DNA of 64,000 nucleotides, taken from assembly GCA_016291495.1 (NCBI GenBank), contig JAEEXI010000001.1:186001-250000 (forward strand). Reading direction: 5' to 3'. The notes below the pieces were generated by a model. It had not been told where the DNA came from. It did no database searches and worked only from the letters and a program-made list of their open reading frames with translations. The translations under genes were made by a program, and so were the position numbers. The DNA is from Prevotella sp. Lineage in GTDB: Bacteria > Bacteroidota > Bacteroidia > Bacteroidales > Bacteroidaceae. Shown here piece by piece: positions 18,289-27,572 of this stretch; the first letter of the stretch is position 1, and the number at the start of each line of letters is the position of its first letter.

Positions 18289-19223
18289 CTTACAAACATC
18301 TGATCGCCGATAATTTCCTGCACCTTCTTTACCAGTTCTTCGTCCATAGGCTCGTTCACATACTGGATGTTCTTCAGTACGTTCTTTGGATTAGCGCTAC
18401 TGAACAGGGTAGTGGCGATGCGTGGATTTAAACTAGTTGAGAATTGAATGGCCAATTTATCGATGGGATAGCCTTGCTCTTCGCAATAAGCAGCAGCCTT
18501 GGCACAAGCCTCTTTCAGATTTTTGTCGGCAGGATGCCAATCGGGTGCACCACGTTGTGACAACAATCCCATTGAGAATGGGGAGGCATTAATGACCCCC
18601 ACGTTATGTTGTTCGAAGAATCCCAGATAATCTGCGAGTAATGTGTCGTTCAGTGAATAGTGGCAGAAGTTCAGGATACTCTCTACAGTACCTTTTGGTG
18701 CATGCTCTACCACCCAGCGCAGATTTTCTGGCTGTAAGTCTGTGATACCCACATGTTTCACGATGCCTTTGTCGCGCAGTTCCACTAGTGCAGGTAGAGT
18801 TTCGTCTACTATTTTCTGTAATCCACCCTCCATATCACCTTGAAATTCCACATCATGGACATTAATGAGGTCAATGTAGTCGATGTTCAGACGTTCCATA
18901 CTTTCATAGACACTCTCAGTAGCACGTTTTGCAGAGTAATCCCATGTGTTCTTTCCATCTTTACCGTAACGTCCTACTTTGGTGGAAAGATAGTATTTGT
19001 CACGCGGAATGTCTTTAAGTGCTTTGCCTAAGACGGTCTCAGCCTTCAGGTGGCCGTAATAAGGTGATACGTCAATAAAGTTGATTCCGTTCTCTACTGC
19101 AGTGAATACAGCCTGAATGCCTTCTGCTTCTTTGATGTTGTGGAATACACCACCTAAGGATGATGCGCCAAAGCCTAAGTTTGACACGCGCATTCCTGTC
19201 TTGCCTATTTCGTTATAAACCAT
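18273..19223 (-). CDS. Aldo/keto reductase family oxidoreductase (L-fucose/L-galactose dehydrogenase-like)
   Basis: 316 residues with the complete AKR tetrad: Asp51 and Tyr56 (FIDVSPYYG), Lys82 (LSTKVGRYG) and His123 (LINVHDVEF). The C-terminal GITDLQPENLRWV and FSSANPKNVLKNI segments match the sugar-dehydrogenase branch that includes L-galactose and D-arabinose/L-fucose dehydrogenases. It is the first gene of the fucose cluster and follows a -7 box at 19256-19263. Together with the overlapping lactonase-like gene it could oxidise L-fucose to the lactone. Substrate is inferred from context. Confidence 0.8.
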   Translation of the reverse strand: MVYNEIGKTGMRVSNLGFGASSLGGVFHNIKEAEGIQAVFTAVENGINFIDVSPYYGHLKAETVLGKALKDIPRDKYYLSTKVGRYGKDGKNTWDYSAKRATESVYESMERLNIDYIDLINVHDVEFQGDMEGGLQKIVDETLPALVELRDKGIVKHVGITDLQPENLRWVVEHAPKGTVESILNFCHYSLNDTLLADYLGFFEQHNVGVINASPFSMGLLSQRGAPDWHPADKNLKEACAKAAAYCEEQGYPIDKLAIQFSTSLNPRIATTLFSSANPKNVLKNIQYVNEPMDEELVKKVQEIIGDQMFVRWKNS

Positions 19224-19255
19224 ATTTTGTTTAGTAGTAATTAGTTTTCAAGGGA

Positions 19256-19263
19256 CAAAGATA
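19256..19263 (-). promoter_or_regulatory. Putative -7 box of the fucose/SusCD operon
   Basis: TATCTTTG on the minus strand, 33 bp before the aldo/keto reductase start, matches TAnnTTTG. No TTTG is found 19-20 bp further upstream, which is common for regulated promoters. It is the only clear promoter element before the run of genes that ends at the 5516-5550 terminator. Confidence 0.5.
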
Positions 19264-19302
19264 CACAATCTTTTTTAATTAATGTATCATTTGCCCTCTT
19301 TT

Positions 19303-20001
19303 TTATCCTCCGAAGTATTCTTCGAGTTCCTTTGCGGCACTTGTCTCTTGGTTGGGAAGGTCACGGAGGACAACGCCATGTTCTAGGAGGGCAATACGTG
19401 TTGAGATATCCACCGTATGCTGGAGGTTATGGCTGGAGATGAGGAGCGTGGCTCCCGTTTCATGGGCATAATCGGTGAGAACGTGCTTCAGCACCAGCTG
19501 GCTCGATGGGTCGAGGAAGTTAAATGGCTCGTCGAGAATAACAGTCTGTGGACGACGGAAGAGAGCAGAGATGATACCCACCTTCTGCTTGTTGCCTGCA
19601 GAGAGATTGCGGATGAGTTTCTTTTGTCCGAAGACCTCACCGGCCGCAAACTGCTCAAAGTCTTTCAATCGCTCATCGACCTCAGTCTGTGTCATCCCTG
19701 ATATCTTGCCGAGGAAAGCAAAATACTCCTCTGGGGTGAGGAAGTCGATGAGGAATCCTTCGTCGATATAGGCACCAACCTGTTGCTTCCATGCTTCGCT
19801 CTCAGCTGGGTTGATGCCATTGAGAAAGACCATTCCCTCATCAGGTTTCAGAAGGTCAAGCAGGAGCCGGAAGAGGGTAGTCTTTCCAGCTCCGTTATTT
19901 CCTACGAGTCCGAGGATGTCACCGTCGTTGATGGTAAACTCCTCGACATTACAGGCGATGGTCTCGCCAAACTGCTTCTTGAGATGATTAATGGTAATCA
20001 T
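19303..20001 (-). CDS. ABC transporter ATP-binding protein
   Basis: 232 residues with Walker A GNNGAGKT (34-41), signature LSAGNKQK, Walker B TVILDEPFNFLDP and the switch histidine in LLISSHNL. The type is that of exporter-like ATPases (CcmA/BcrA group). No membrane permease gene is adjacent: secA lies 24 bp upstream and the aldo/keto reductase operon follows. The partner must be elsewhere. It is probably cotranscribed with secA. Substrate unknown. Confidence 0.85.
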   Translation of the reverse strand: MITINHLKKQFGETIACNVEEFTINDGDILGLVGNNGAGKTTLFRLLLDLLKPDEGMVFLNGINPAESEAWKQQVGAYIDEGFLIDFLTPEEYFAFLGKISGMTQTEVDERLKDFEQFAAGEVFGQKKLIRNLSAGNKQKVGIISALFRRPQTVILDEPFNFLDPSSQLVLKHVLTDYAHETGATLLISSHNLQHTVDISTRIALLEHGVVLRDLPNQETSAAKELEEYFGG

Positions 20002-20002
20002 G

Positions 20003-20023
20003 ATCTTCAGTCTTCAATTTTCA
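20003..20023. repeat. Period-7 array between secA and the ABC gene
   Basis: Three 7-bp units ATCTTCA, GTCTTCA, ATTTTCA fill the short gap between the secA stop and the ABC start. Confidence 0.5.
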
Positions 20024-20024
20024 A

Positions 20025-23000
20025 TTACACTAATCCTTTTCCGTGACAGTGCTTGAACTTCTTACCAGAGCCGCAAGGACAGGGGTCGTTACGACCAGGG
20101 AGCTTATCCTTGACAATCGGCGTGCGGGGCTGTTGGGCACGGGTGTCGTTGGCGGCAGCGGCAGCCTGATTGGGGTCAGTCATCTGCTCTTGCGACAGGC
20201 TTTGCTTACTCTCTGTATACTGGTTGCGCTGGGTACGTTGCTCTGGAGCAGCTTCACGGACATCGCCCTGCTGCATCTCAGGAATGGCACCACGCATGAG
20301 GATGGAGACGATACGGTTGTTCATCTCGTTGATCATCGTGTCCCATACCTTCGCACTCTCGAGTTTGAAGATGAGCAACGGGTCTTTCTGTTCGTAGCTG
20401 GCATTTTGTACAGAGTGACGCAACTCATCGAGCTCACGGAGATTCTCCTTCCACGACTCATCAATGATGTGCAGCAGCATCTGCTTCTCGAACTCCTTGA
20501 CAATTGACTTGCTCTCACTGTCGTATGCCTCTTTCAAGTTACAGGGGATGTTGTACATCTTACGGCCGTCAGTCAAAGGAACTACGATACGCTCGTACAT
20601 ATGTCCCTGATTCTCATAGACCTGTTTGATGATAGGCTGAGCCACCTCACGGATGCGCTCCGTCTTACGGTTGAAAGTCTCCATGACCTGCTGGAATGCA
20701 TACTCTTCCAACTGCTCGCGTTGGTCGTTGAGGAACTGTTCGCTGGTAAATGGTATTTCCATGGCGAAGATATGCAGGAACTCCTCCTTGCATCCCTCGT
20801 AGTCATTATTTTCAATGATATTCACCACACGGTCCCACATCATATTGGAGATATCCATACCGATGCGCTCTCCCATGAGGGCGTGACGACGTTTCTCGTA
20901 GATTACAGTACGCTGTTTGTTCATCACATCGTCATACTCCAGCAGACGCTTACGGATACCGAAGTTGTTCTCCTCAACCTTCTTCTGAGCACGCTCAATC
21001 TGGCGACTGATCATCGGACTCTCAATCATCTCACCCTCCTTGAAACCAAGACGGTCCATAACAGAGGCGATACGCTCAGATCCGAACAGACGCATCAGTT
21101 TGTCTTCGAGGGATACGAAGAACAAAGAGCTACCTGGGTCTCCCTGACGACCGGCACGACCACGCAACTGGCGGTCCACACGACGCGACTCATGGCGTTC
21201 CGTACCGATGATGGCAAGACCGCCTGCTGCCTTTACCTCTGGTGATAACTTGATATCGGTACCACGACCGGCCATGTTGGTGGCGATGGTGACGGCACCG
21301 AGTGGCCGCTCTTCTTCTTTGACGAGCGTGCTGCCAGGACGGGCTTCGACATGATTCTTCTTGGCATGTTCTTGTTCAAGGGCGTCCTGATGATGTACTG
21401 CTGACGGTTTGTCGCTAAATGCCCGACCGTCGGTTGTCGTGAAGACTTTACCCATCGTAGACTGTCCTGCAAGCGCAACAATATCAGCTTCTTTCTGATG
21501 CAGTTTGGCATTCAATACCTGATGTTCAATCTTGCGCATGGAGAGCATCTTGGACAAAAGTTCTGAAATTTCTACGGATGTTGTACCTACCAATGTTGGG
21601 CGTCCGCTGTTGCGCATGACCATAATCTCATCGATAACAGCATTGTATTTCTCACGGGCAGTCTTATAGACACGGTCGTCCTGGTCGTCACGAATGACAG
21701 GACGGTTGGTAGGAATCTCCACCACGTCGAGTTTGTAGATATCCCACAACTCACCAGCCTCCGTAATAGCAGTACCTGTCATACCTGCCAGTTTATGGTA
21801 CATACGGAAATAGTTCTGCAAGGTGATTGTAGCAAAGGTCTGTGTGGCAGCCTCTACCTTCACATGCTCTTTAGCCTCCACAGCCTGGTGCAGACCATCG
21901 CTCCAGCGGCGACCTTCCATGATACGACCCGTTTGTTCGTCGACAATCTTTACCTCACCGTCGATGACTACATACTCGTCGTCCTTGTTGAACATTGTAT
22001 AAGCCTTCAGCAACTGCTGGAGGGTATGTACACGTTCACTCTGTACGGCATAGTGGTTCAGCAACTCGTCTTTTTTATTGAGTCGATCCTCATCGGAGAG
22101 TCCTGGCTCAGCCTCAAGGGCAGAGAGTTGGGCTGCGATATCGGGGAGAACGAAGAGTTCCGCATCATTTACCTGTTTGGCGAGCCATGCAGTACCCTTG
22201 TCCGTCAAGTCGCAGGAGTTCAGCTTTTCGTCCACTACGAAGTACAGGGGCTCTACGGCCTCCGGCATACGACGGTTGTTATTTTCCATATATGTATTCT
22301 CCGTGTTCTGCATACCCGACTTGATACCTTCTTCTGACAGGAACTTGATGAGGGGCTTGTTCTTTGGCAAAGACTTATGGGAGCGGAAGAGGGCTAAGAA
22401 TCCTTCCTCTTCCAGTTTCTTGTCGTTCTTCTCGCGCCCTTCAGCAATTTTCTGTTTGGCCTCGGCAAGATATTGGGTAGCCAACTGACGCTGTACACCT
22501 ACCAGTTTTTCTACCAGTGGCTGGTATTCTTCAAACATCTGGTCGTCACCTTTGGGAACGGGACCAGAGATGATCAGCGGTGTACGGGCATCGTCAATCA
22601 ACACGGAGTCAACCTCGTCGACGATAGCGTAGTTATGGGCACGCTGTACGAGGTCTTGTGGCGAGATGGCCATATTGTCACGCAGGTAGTCGAAGCCAAA
22701 CTCGTTGTTGGTACCAAAGGTGATATCACACTGGTATGCCTTACGACGAGCCTCAGAGTTAGGCTGATGCTTGTCGATACAGTCGACGGAGAGACCGTGG
22801 AACATATAGAGCGGTCCCATCCACTCAGAGTCACGCTTGGCCAGGTAGTCGTTGACGGTAACGACGTGAACACCGTTGCCTGTCAAGGCATTCAGGAATA
22901 CGGGGAGGGTAGCCACCAGTGTCTTACCTTCACCAGTCGCCATCTCGGCAATCTTACCCTGATGCAGTACGACACCACCGAAGAGCTGTACGTCATAATG

Positions 23001-23516
23001 TACCATTTCCCACTTCAGGTCGTTACCGCCCGCAGTCCAATGGTTGTGATAGATGGCCTTGTCGCCGTCGATGGTGATGAAGTCCTTCTTGGGATCACCT
23101 GCCAGTTCACGGTCGAAATCTGTAGCCGTGACAATGGTCTCCTCGTTCTCGGCAAAACGGCGGGCGGTCTCCTTGACGATGCTGAACACCTCAGGCATCA
23201 CCTCATTCAAGGCATCCTCGTAAATCTCCAGAGCTTCCTTCTCCAACTTATCAATCTGTGCAAAAATTTCTGCACGTTCATCGATGGGAGTATCCTCAAT
23301 AGTCCCCTTCAGACGTTCAATCTCTTCCTTCTGTGTCTTTGCCGACTCCTGCACCTGCCGTTGGATGTCTTTCGTACGCTGGCGCAACTGGTCGTTATCG
23401 AGTTTCTGGACTTCAGGGTATACGGCTTTCACTTTCTCCACCAATGGCTGAATCAGTTTCATGTCACGGGTAGACTTGTTGCCGAATAATGATGTTAAAA
23501 TCTTGGTTAAATTCAT
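20025..23516 (-). CDS. secA: Preprotein translocase ATPase SecA
   Basis: 1163 residues; longer than the Escherichia coli protein (901), as usual in Bacteroidetes because of insertions in the preprotein-binding and linker parts. Walker A is in [13 protein letters not shown], followed by DEAD-like motor motifs ([54 protein letters not shown]). The C-terminus carries the zinc-binding [14 protein letters not shown]. It drives post-translational secretion through SecYEG at the inner membrane. A -7 box lies upstream at 23560-23567. A glutamine/alanine-rich linker precedes the zinc tail. Confidence 0.98.
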   Translation of the reverse strand: MNLTKILTSLFGNKSTRDMKLIQPLVEKVKAVYPEVQKLDNDQLRQRTKDIQRQVQESAKTQKEEIERLKGTIEDTPIDERAEIFAQIDKLEKEALEIYEDALNEVMPEVFSIVKETARRFAENEETIVTATDFDRELAGDPKKDFITIDGDKAIYHNHWTAGGNDLKWEMVHYDVQLFGGVVLHQGKIAEMATGEGKTLVATLPVFLNALTGNGVHVVTVNDYLAKRDSEWMGPLYMFHGLSVDCIDKHQPNSEARRKAYQCDITFGTNNEFGFDYLRDNMAISPQDLVQRAHNYAIVDEVDSVLIDDARTPLIISGPVPKGDDQMFEEYQPLVEKLVGVQRQLATQYLAEAKQKIAEGREKNDKKLEEEGFLALFRSHKSLPKNKPLIKFLSEEGIKSGMQNTENTYMENNNRRMPEAVEPLYFVVDEKLNSCDLTDKGTAWLAKQVNDAELFVLPDIAAQLSALEAEPGLSDEDRLNKKDELLNHYAVQSERVHTLQQLLKAYTMFNKDDEYVVIDGEVKIVDEQTGRIMEGRRWSDGLHQAVEAKEHVKVEAATQTFATITLQNYFRMYHKLAGMTGTAITEAGELWDIYKLDVVEIPTNRPVIRDDQDDRVYKTAREKYNAVIDEIMVMRNSGRPTLVGTTSVEISELLSKMLSMRKIEHQVLNAKLHQKEADIVALAGQSTMGKVFTTTDGRAFSDKPSAVHHQDALEQEHAKKNHVEARPGSTLVKEEERPLGAVTIATNMAGRGTDIKLSPEVKAAGGLAIIGTERHESRRVDRQLRGRAGRQGDPGSSLFFVSLEDKLMRLFGSERIASVMDRLGFKEGEMIESPMISRQIERAQKKVEENNFGIRKRLLEYDDVMNKQRTVIYEKRRHALMGERIGMDISNMMWDRVVNIIENNDYEGCKEEFLHIFAMEIPFTSEQFLNDQREQLEEYAFQQVMETFNRKTERIREVAQPIIKQVYENQGHMYERIVVPLTDGRKMYNIPCNLKEAYDSESKSIVKEFEKQMLLHIIDESWKENLRELDELRHSVQNASYEQKDPLLIFKLESAKVWDTMINEMNNRIVSILMRGAIPEMQQGDVREAAPEQRTQRNQYTESKQSLSQEQMTDPNQAAAAANDTRAQQPRTPIVKDKLPGRNDPCPCGSGKKFKHCHGKGLV

Positions 23517-23559
23517 ATTTTTATTTCTTGTTTTGACCTTAATTAATATAAAACGGGTG

Positions 23560-23567
23560 CAAAGGTA
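23560..23567 (-). promoter_or_regulatory. Putative -7 box of secA
   Basis: TACCTTTG on the minus strand, 43 bp before the secA start codon, matches TAnnTTTG. A TTTG at the exact -33 spacing is not present. Confidence 0.5.
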
Positions 23568-23619
23568 CGAAATAATTTTCGTACTTTTGCTTACCTTTTG
23601 ACTTTTTTACTTTATATCT

Positions 23620-24984
23620 TTAAAAAAGTGGTTCTGCAGAACATGCATTGGGGGCGCGAATACGTATGGCACGTGCAATAGCAGGTGCTATACGGTCCAC
23701 GGTGACAGGTGTCTGAATCCGCTCTGCTTTCGTTCCGCCTCCATAGATAATAATAGGGAAAGGAACGTGCGCCGAACGGGAAGTCGACTTTTCTAAAGTA
23801 TCTTCATTAATGAGTTTCCAACCAGGTGCAATGTCGATAATCAGGTCGCCGCATTTTTCTACATTGAAGCCATTGCGGACGCCTTCAAGTAAATAACTAT
23901 CGCTTGTTAGTAACTGATTGGCTGTGTAGACGTTACGAACGCCTGATATTTGGAGAAGAAACTCTTGCGAGCGACTGGATATCTCACCCAAGTGGATGTT
24001 CTTCTGACGGAGCAGCTGGTGGTTGAAATAGATGTGGTTCTTATGACAGAACTCCACATATTTTGCAGAGCCGAAGGCGGCTCCTAAGTACATATTCAAC
24101 AGGTTGGCGGTGCGGTTGATGTAGAAGGTTCCCGTAGGGATACGGAAACGTTCCTGATTACCTTCTTCCTCTTCCTCTCGGCTCGTCGTACCTGCAATGA
24201 CAAATAGCACGCGGTCACGAGAAATCCGTTGTTCAATACCCTTCAGTAATTCGGCAATAGTACGGTCGAGTTCCACATACGACTCCATTTGTGTACCCGC
24301 CTCATAGGTTAAGCTCAGCAAATCCGTCTTGTCGTCTGTGCCGATACCCGCCTGTTCGACACATTTCAATGCAGCATTTGTCACACTCTTGTTGACATCT
24401 GCTTCCGGTTGGTAGAGGCGGGTATACCCATTCAGCCATTGGTTGAGCGGACGGTAATAGGTGGTTGTTGTCCATTTCCCGTCAGTAATCCAAGCAGCCC
24501 CGTCGGCAGCATGGCCAGCCGACAAAATGGCGGCGTCTGCCGTAGGAGCGAAGGCAAAGACCTTTGCCACACCATTTGTCGCCATTTTCAACTCATCGCT
24601 GAGCGTGGAAGTTCCTAAATATTGCGGAGAATAGCCTATTTTCTGGTCTCTTACACAGTTCTGTGGCCGCAGCGTCTGCTTGTCCAACCATTCGCAGGCG
24701 GTAATCCCATGATAATAGGGGGATGTGCCAGTATACAGCGAGGCAATGGCCGAAGCTCGGTCGACGGGTGTGAAGTTATAGGCCCCGTTGGTAAATACCT
24801 TTCCCTCTGTCAGCAGCCGTCTCAGTCCCTCATTCGAATAGAGTGGGGAATAGGTGTCAAGATAGTCTGTGCGCAGCTGGTCGATGGTGATACTGACCAC
24901 CAGTCGGGGGGCTTGTGCGATAGACTGAGCTTCTGCATTGAGTCCCAGAATACTGAGCAGGGTGATATAGAGGTATCTATTCAT
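23620..24984 (-). CDS. Secreted alkaline-phosphatase-superfamily protein
   Basis: 454 residues from ATG 24984; the frame is open further upstream but only ATG 24984 gives a signal peptide (MNRYLYITLLSILGLNAEAQ) and an ATGA overlap with the preceding gene. The start of the mature protein, LVVSITIDQLRTDYLD, carries the metal-binding Asp of the superfamily, and NFTPVDRASAIASLYTGTSP the nucleophile loop. The middle (YLGTSTLSDELKMATNG) and C-terminal HVPFPIIIYGGG segments match PafA-type or nucleotide pyrophosphatase-like periplasmic enzymes. Phosphate monoester hydrolysis is likely but not proven. Confidence 0.8.
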   Translation of the reverse strand: MNRYLYITLLSILGLNAEAQSIAQAPRLVVSITIDQLRTDYLDTYSPLYSNEGLRRLLTEGKVFTNGAYNFTPVDRASAIASLYTGTSPYYHGITACEWLDKQTLRPQNCVRDQKIGYSPQYLGTSTLSDELKMATNGVAKVFAFAPTADAAILSAGHAADGAAWITDGKWTTTTYYRPLNQWLNGYTRLYQPEADVNKSVTNAALKCVEQAGIGTDDKTDLLSLTYEAGTQMESYVELDRTIAELLKGIEQRISRDRVLFVIAGTTSREEEEEGNQERFRIPTGTFYINRTANLLNMYLGAAFGSAKYVEFCHKNHIYFNHQLLRQKNIHLGEISSRSQEFLLQISGVRNVYTANQLLTSDSYLLEGVRNGFNVEKCGDLIIDIAPGWKLINEDTLEKSTSRSAHVPFPIIIYGGGTKAERIQTPVTVDRIAPAIARAIRIRAPNACSAEPLF

Positions 24985-26186
24985 TTTTTTGAATTTTGAC
25001 CTTTGGTCTTTGACTTTTGTAAATGGAGTATACATTGTAACAGCAAACACAGTGCCAAACTCCAGATGCCTTCTGCATAGTTTTGGAAACAGCTGCCTGT
25101 CAGGAACAGAACGGCAAGGATGGCGGTAATATGCCAATAGCGTGTTTTCTTACCTTTGATGACCTTCCACAGGAAGAACCAGGGTAGGGGATTCAGAAGA
25201 ATAAACTGCAGGTTGATATTGACGGTAGGATGTTGCGAGAACAGCATCATAAACAAGATGATGCCGATGACTCCTGCAATAACCATCAGGAGGATATCCC
25301 AGATTTTACAGATATCTTTTCGTGTCCATTCTATCAGGAAAATGCCGACGCCGACGATGGCTAGGATGATACCGCAGGTCATTGGCGACAACGGAAATCC
25401 GTCTTTCACCATTTGTACACCGCCCGCAACGGCTATACGGCGCTCCTTTACTAACGGCCGGTATTCTCCATTCAGGTATATCTGTGCATGATCGAAGTCG
25501 TACATCAGGTTATAGGGTAGGAACTCTTGTTGTCGTATGTCTGTCTTTTTGTCAGCCAATATTCCTAGCAGCAAGTCGTTGCCAAAGGCCGACCAAGGGT
25601 TGTTGCGTGTCATCTCATGCACCATTTCCCGATAGGTCGGAGTATAGTCTTCCCTTGGTTCATAGACCACTTTCCCCTGGATACATTGCTCAATGATATC
25701 CCGTGCTTTCGTCGTACAGTTGTTGTAGAAATAGTTATAGCGGTAAATACGGTTCTCATTTTGCATATTGATGGCGAGAGCCTGTTGCAGCGCCGCTTTC
25801 TCCTCGTCCGTCAGGTTCAGCACCTGTTCTGTCACCATACTGCCAAAACGTTGGTATTCCTGCTTGAATAACCTGAACGGATAAGCTCCTAACTCATAGT
25901 CGGTAATCCCGAAGACGAAGCGGAGTCCGAAGAGCGGCTTCTTGAAGTCAAAGACGCCATAGTTGAAAGCAATGTCAAGTCCTCCTTTCCGTAAATCGTG
26001 ATAACGGATAGCCGTATGTCCGTAGAGACTGTATATTTCATCGTGTGGTTGACAGGTCAGCAGACTAATCTCCACTGAGTCCATCCGAAGAGAGTCCTGT
26101 TGCGCCCAAACAGGCATGGTGAGGAGCAGCAAAGCCCCTGTCAGACCACCTTTCAGCGCATTAAAAATGATTTTTAAATGTTTCAC
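24981..26186 (-). CDS. Lnb-type lipoprotein N-acyltransferase domain (DUF4105) membrane protein
   Basis: 401 residues. A signal/anchor segment (residues 10-29) is followed by a periplasmic DUF4105 domain with candidate catalytic His57 (YSLYGHTAIRYHD) and Cys157 (YNYFYNNCTTKARD), and then about five membrane helices (residues 270-395). DUF4105 proteins include Lnb, the enzyme recently linked to lipoprotein N-acylation in Bacteroides; the conserved Cys/His pair and the membrane tail fit. The last 12 residues (QKSKTKGQNSKK) are encoded by a period-7 array. It overlaps the phosphatase gene by 4 bp and starts downstream of a TAATTTTG box. Confidence 0.75.
   Translation of the reverse strand: MKHLKIIFNALKGGLTGALLLLTMPVWAQQDSLRMDSVEISLLTCQPHDEIYSLYGHTAIRYHDLRKGGLDIAFNYGVFDFKKPLFGLRFVFGITDYELGAYPFRLFKQEYQRFGSMVTEQVLNLTDEEKAALQQALAINMQNENRIYRYNYFYNNCTTKARDIIEQCIQGKVVYEPREDYTPTYREMVHEMTRNNPWSAFGNDLLLGILADKKTDIRQQEFLPYNLMYDFDHAQIYLNGEYRPLVKERRIAVAGGVQMVKDGFPLSPMTCGIILAIVGVGIFLIEWTRKDICKIWDILLMVIAGVIGIILFMMLFSQHPTVNINLQFILLNPLPWFFLWKVIKGKKTRYWHITAILAVLFLTGSCFQNYAEGIWSLALCLLLQCILHLQKSKTKGQNSKK
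24986..25020. repeat. Period-7 array encoding the tail of the Lnb-like protein
   Basis: Five units TTTTTGA, ATTTTGA, CCTTTGG, TCTTTGA, CTTTTGT lie at the 3' end of the Lnb-like gene, up to its stop codon. Confidence 0.6.
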
Positions 26187-26190
26187 GATG

Positions 26191-26198
26191 CAAAATTA
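26191..26198 (-). promoter_or_regulatory. Putative -7 box of the Lnb-like gene
   Basis: TAATTTTG on the minus strand lies just 4 bp before ATG 26186; no -33 TTTG is visible. If real, the mRNA would be nearly leaderless. Confidence 0.35.
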
Positions 26199-26243
26199 AC
26201 CTATATTTTCCACTTAACGTTCGGTTATTTCGTTTTTTTTCAA

Positions 26244-26251
26244 TAATTTTG
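26244..26251 (+). promoter_or_regulatory. Putative -7 box of the OM barrel-lptC-corC genes
   Basis: TAATTTTG, 34 bp before ATG 26286, matches TAnnTTTG. The -33 box is imperfect. Confidence 0.45.
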
Positions 26252-26285
26252 CAGTCGAATTTTGAAAAGATAAAGAAGAGAAAGA

Positions 26286-27572
26286 ATGAAGAAGCTCCTA
26301 TTTAGTAGCATTTTGCTGGGTATCGGCACCTTGTCGATGGTAGCCCAGAGTGGTACGAAATCACCATATAGCCAGTACGGCTTGGGTATCTTGTCAGACC
26401 AGTCACAAGGTTTTAACCGTGGTATGAGTGGTTTGTTCCAAGGTTTCAGAAGCGGTCATGAGGTGAACATGCAGAACCCTGCCTCATATGCTGCTGTTGA
26501 CTCGCTGAGTATGATCTTCGATGCTGCTGTGTCCGGACAGTTTACCAATTTCAAGGAAGGCGGCGCTAAGGTCAATGCCAAGACGGCAAACATCGAATAT
26601 GTTACAGCTTTGTTCCGCATCCTCCCCAAATTCGGCATGAGTGTCGGCTTGGTTCCCTATACAAATATCGGCTATTCCTATTCTGCGACCCAGAAGATAG
26701 GAACGTCTGCTTCTTATGCTAAGACGGTGTATGAGGGCAGTGGCGGATTCCGTCAGGTATATCTGGGCTTGGGCTATGAATTCTTTAAAGGCTTTTCTCT
26801 GGGTGTCAATGCATCCTATTTTTGGGGAAGTTACGAGCGTTCCATCACTATGACCAGTAGCGATCCCTATGTCAATACACTTATGAAGAGCTATGAAGCA
26901 GAGTCCAGCAGCTATAAGTTGGACTTTGGCGCACAATACCAGCACAAGGTGGGAAAGAGCGATTTCCTGACGGTTGGTGCCACTTTTGGATTAGGACATA
27001 AGATTAATGCAGACCCCTCTTTTGGTGTGATGAATATAGATACCCAGACAGGTGTCACAGCAGTAACCACAGATACCGTCTCTAACGGCTTGTCTATCCC
27101 AATGACTATTGGTGCAGGTATTGCTTATAGTTACAAGAATACACTGAGGTTTGGCGCTGATTATCAGTTGCAGCGCTGGGGCGAGGAGGAGTACCCTGTG
27201 GTGAATGAGGTGACCAATGACTATGAATTGTCGAAAGGGTTCTATAAAGATCGTCATAAGGTGACTGTGGGTGCCGATTGGATTCCCAACCCCATGAGTC
27301 GTCGCTTCCTGAGTCATGTACATTACCGCATAGGTGCCTCCTATGCTACACCTTATTATAAAATACATGGGCAGGATGGTCCTAAGGAGATGACTGTGAG
27401 TGCTGGTTTCGGAATACCTTTGGCCAACTCCTGGAACAACCGTTCTGTGCTGAATGTCAGTTTCCAGTGGGTTAACCAGTCGGCTAAGAATCTAGTCACG
27501 GAGAACTCTTTCCGTGTCACGATTGGTCTGACCTTCAACGAACGCTGGTTTGCTAAATGGAAAGTCGACTAA
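26286..27572 (+). CDS. OmpP1/FadL-like outer-membrane beta-barrel protein
   Basis: 428 residues with signal peptide (MKKLLFSSILLGIGTLSMVAQ) followed by alternating hydrophobic/aromatic strands of a beta-barrel, e.g. SPYSQYGLGILSDQSQGFNRGMSGL, KFGMSVGLVPYTNIGYSYS and a terminal strand SFRVTIGLTFNERWF. The N-terminal NPASYAAVDSLSMIFDAAV part resembles OmpP1/FadL-type transporters. Ligand unknown. The gene starts a group with lptC and the corC-like gene; lptC begins inside its last codons. A hydrophobic-compound transporter or a structural porin are both possible. Confidence 0.7.
   Translation: MKKLLFSSILLGIGTLSMVAQSGTKSPYSQYGLGILSDQSQGFNRGMSGLFQGFRSGHEVNMQNPASYAAVDSLSMIFDAAVSGQFTNFKEGGAKVNAKTANIEYVTALFRILPKFGMSVGLVPYTNIGYSYSATQKIGTSASYAKTVYEGSGGFRQVYLGLGYEFFKGFSLGVNASYFWGSYERSITMTSSDPYVNTLMKSYEAESSSYKLDFGAQYQHKVGKSDFLTVGATFGLGHKINADPSFGVMNIDTQTGVTAVTTDTVSNGLSIPMTIGAGIAYSYKNTLRFGADYQLQRWGEEEYPVVNEVTNDYELSKGFYKDRHKVTVGADWIPNPMSRRFLSHVHYRIGASYATPYYKIHGQDGPKEMTVSAGFGIPLANSWNNRSVLNVSFQWVNQSAKNLVTENSFRVTIGLTFNERWFAKWKVD

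Noticed and set aside
19303..20001. ABC ATPase as LptB or CcmA
   Set aside because: No LPS-export or cytochrome-maturation neighbours, and the sequence lacks specific features; left as a generic ATPase.
22473..23489. Long plus-strand frame opposite secA (338 codons)
   Set aside because: secA is unmistakable on the other strand; the opposite frame has no family features and is a consequence of codon usage.
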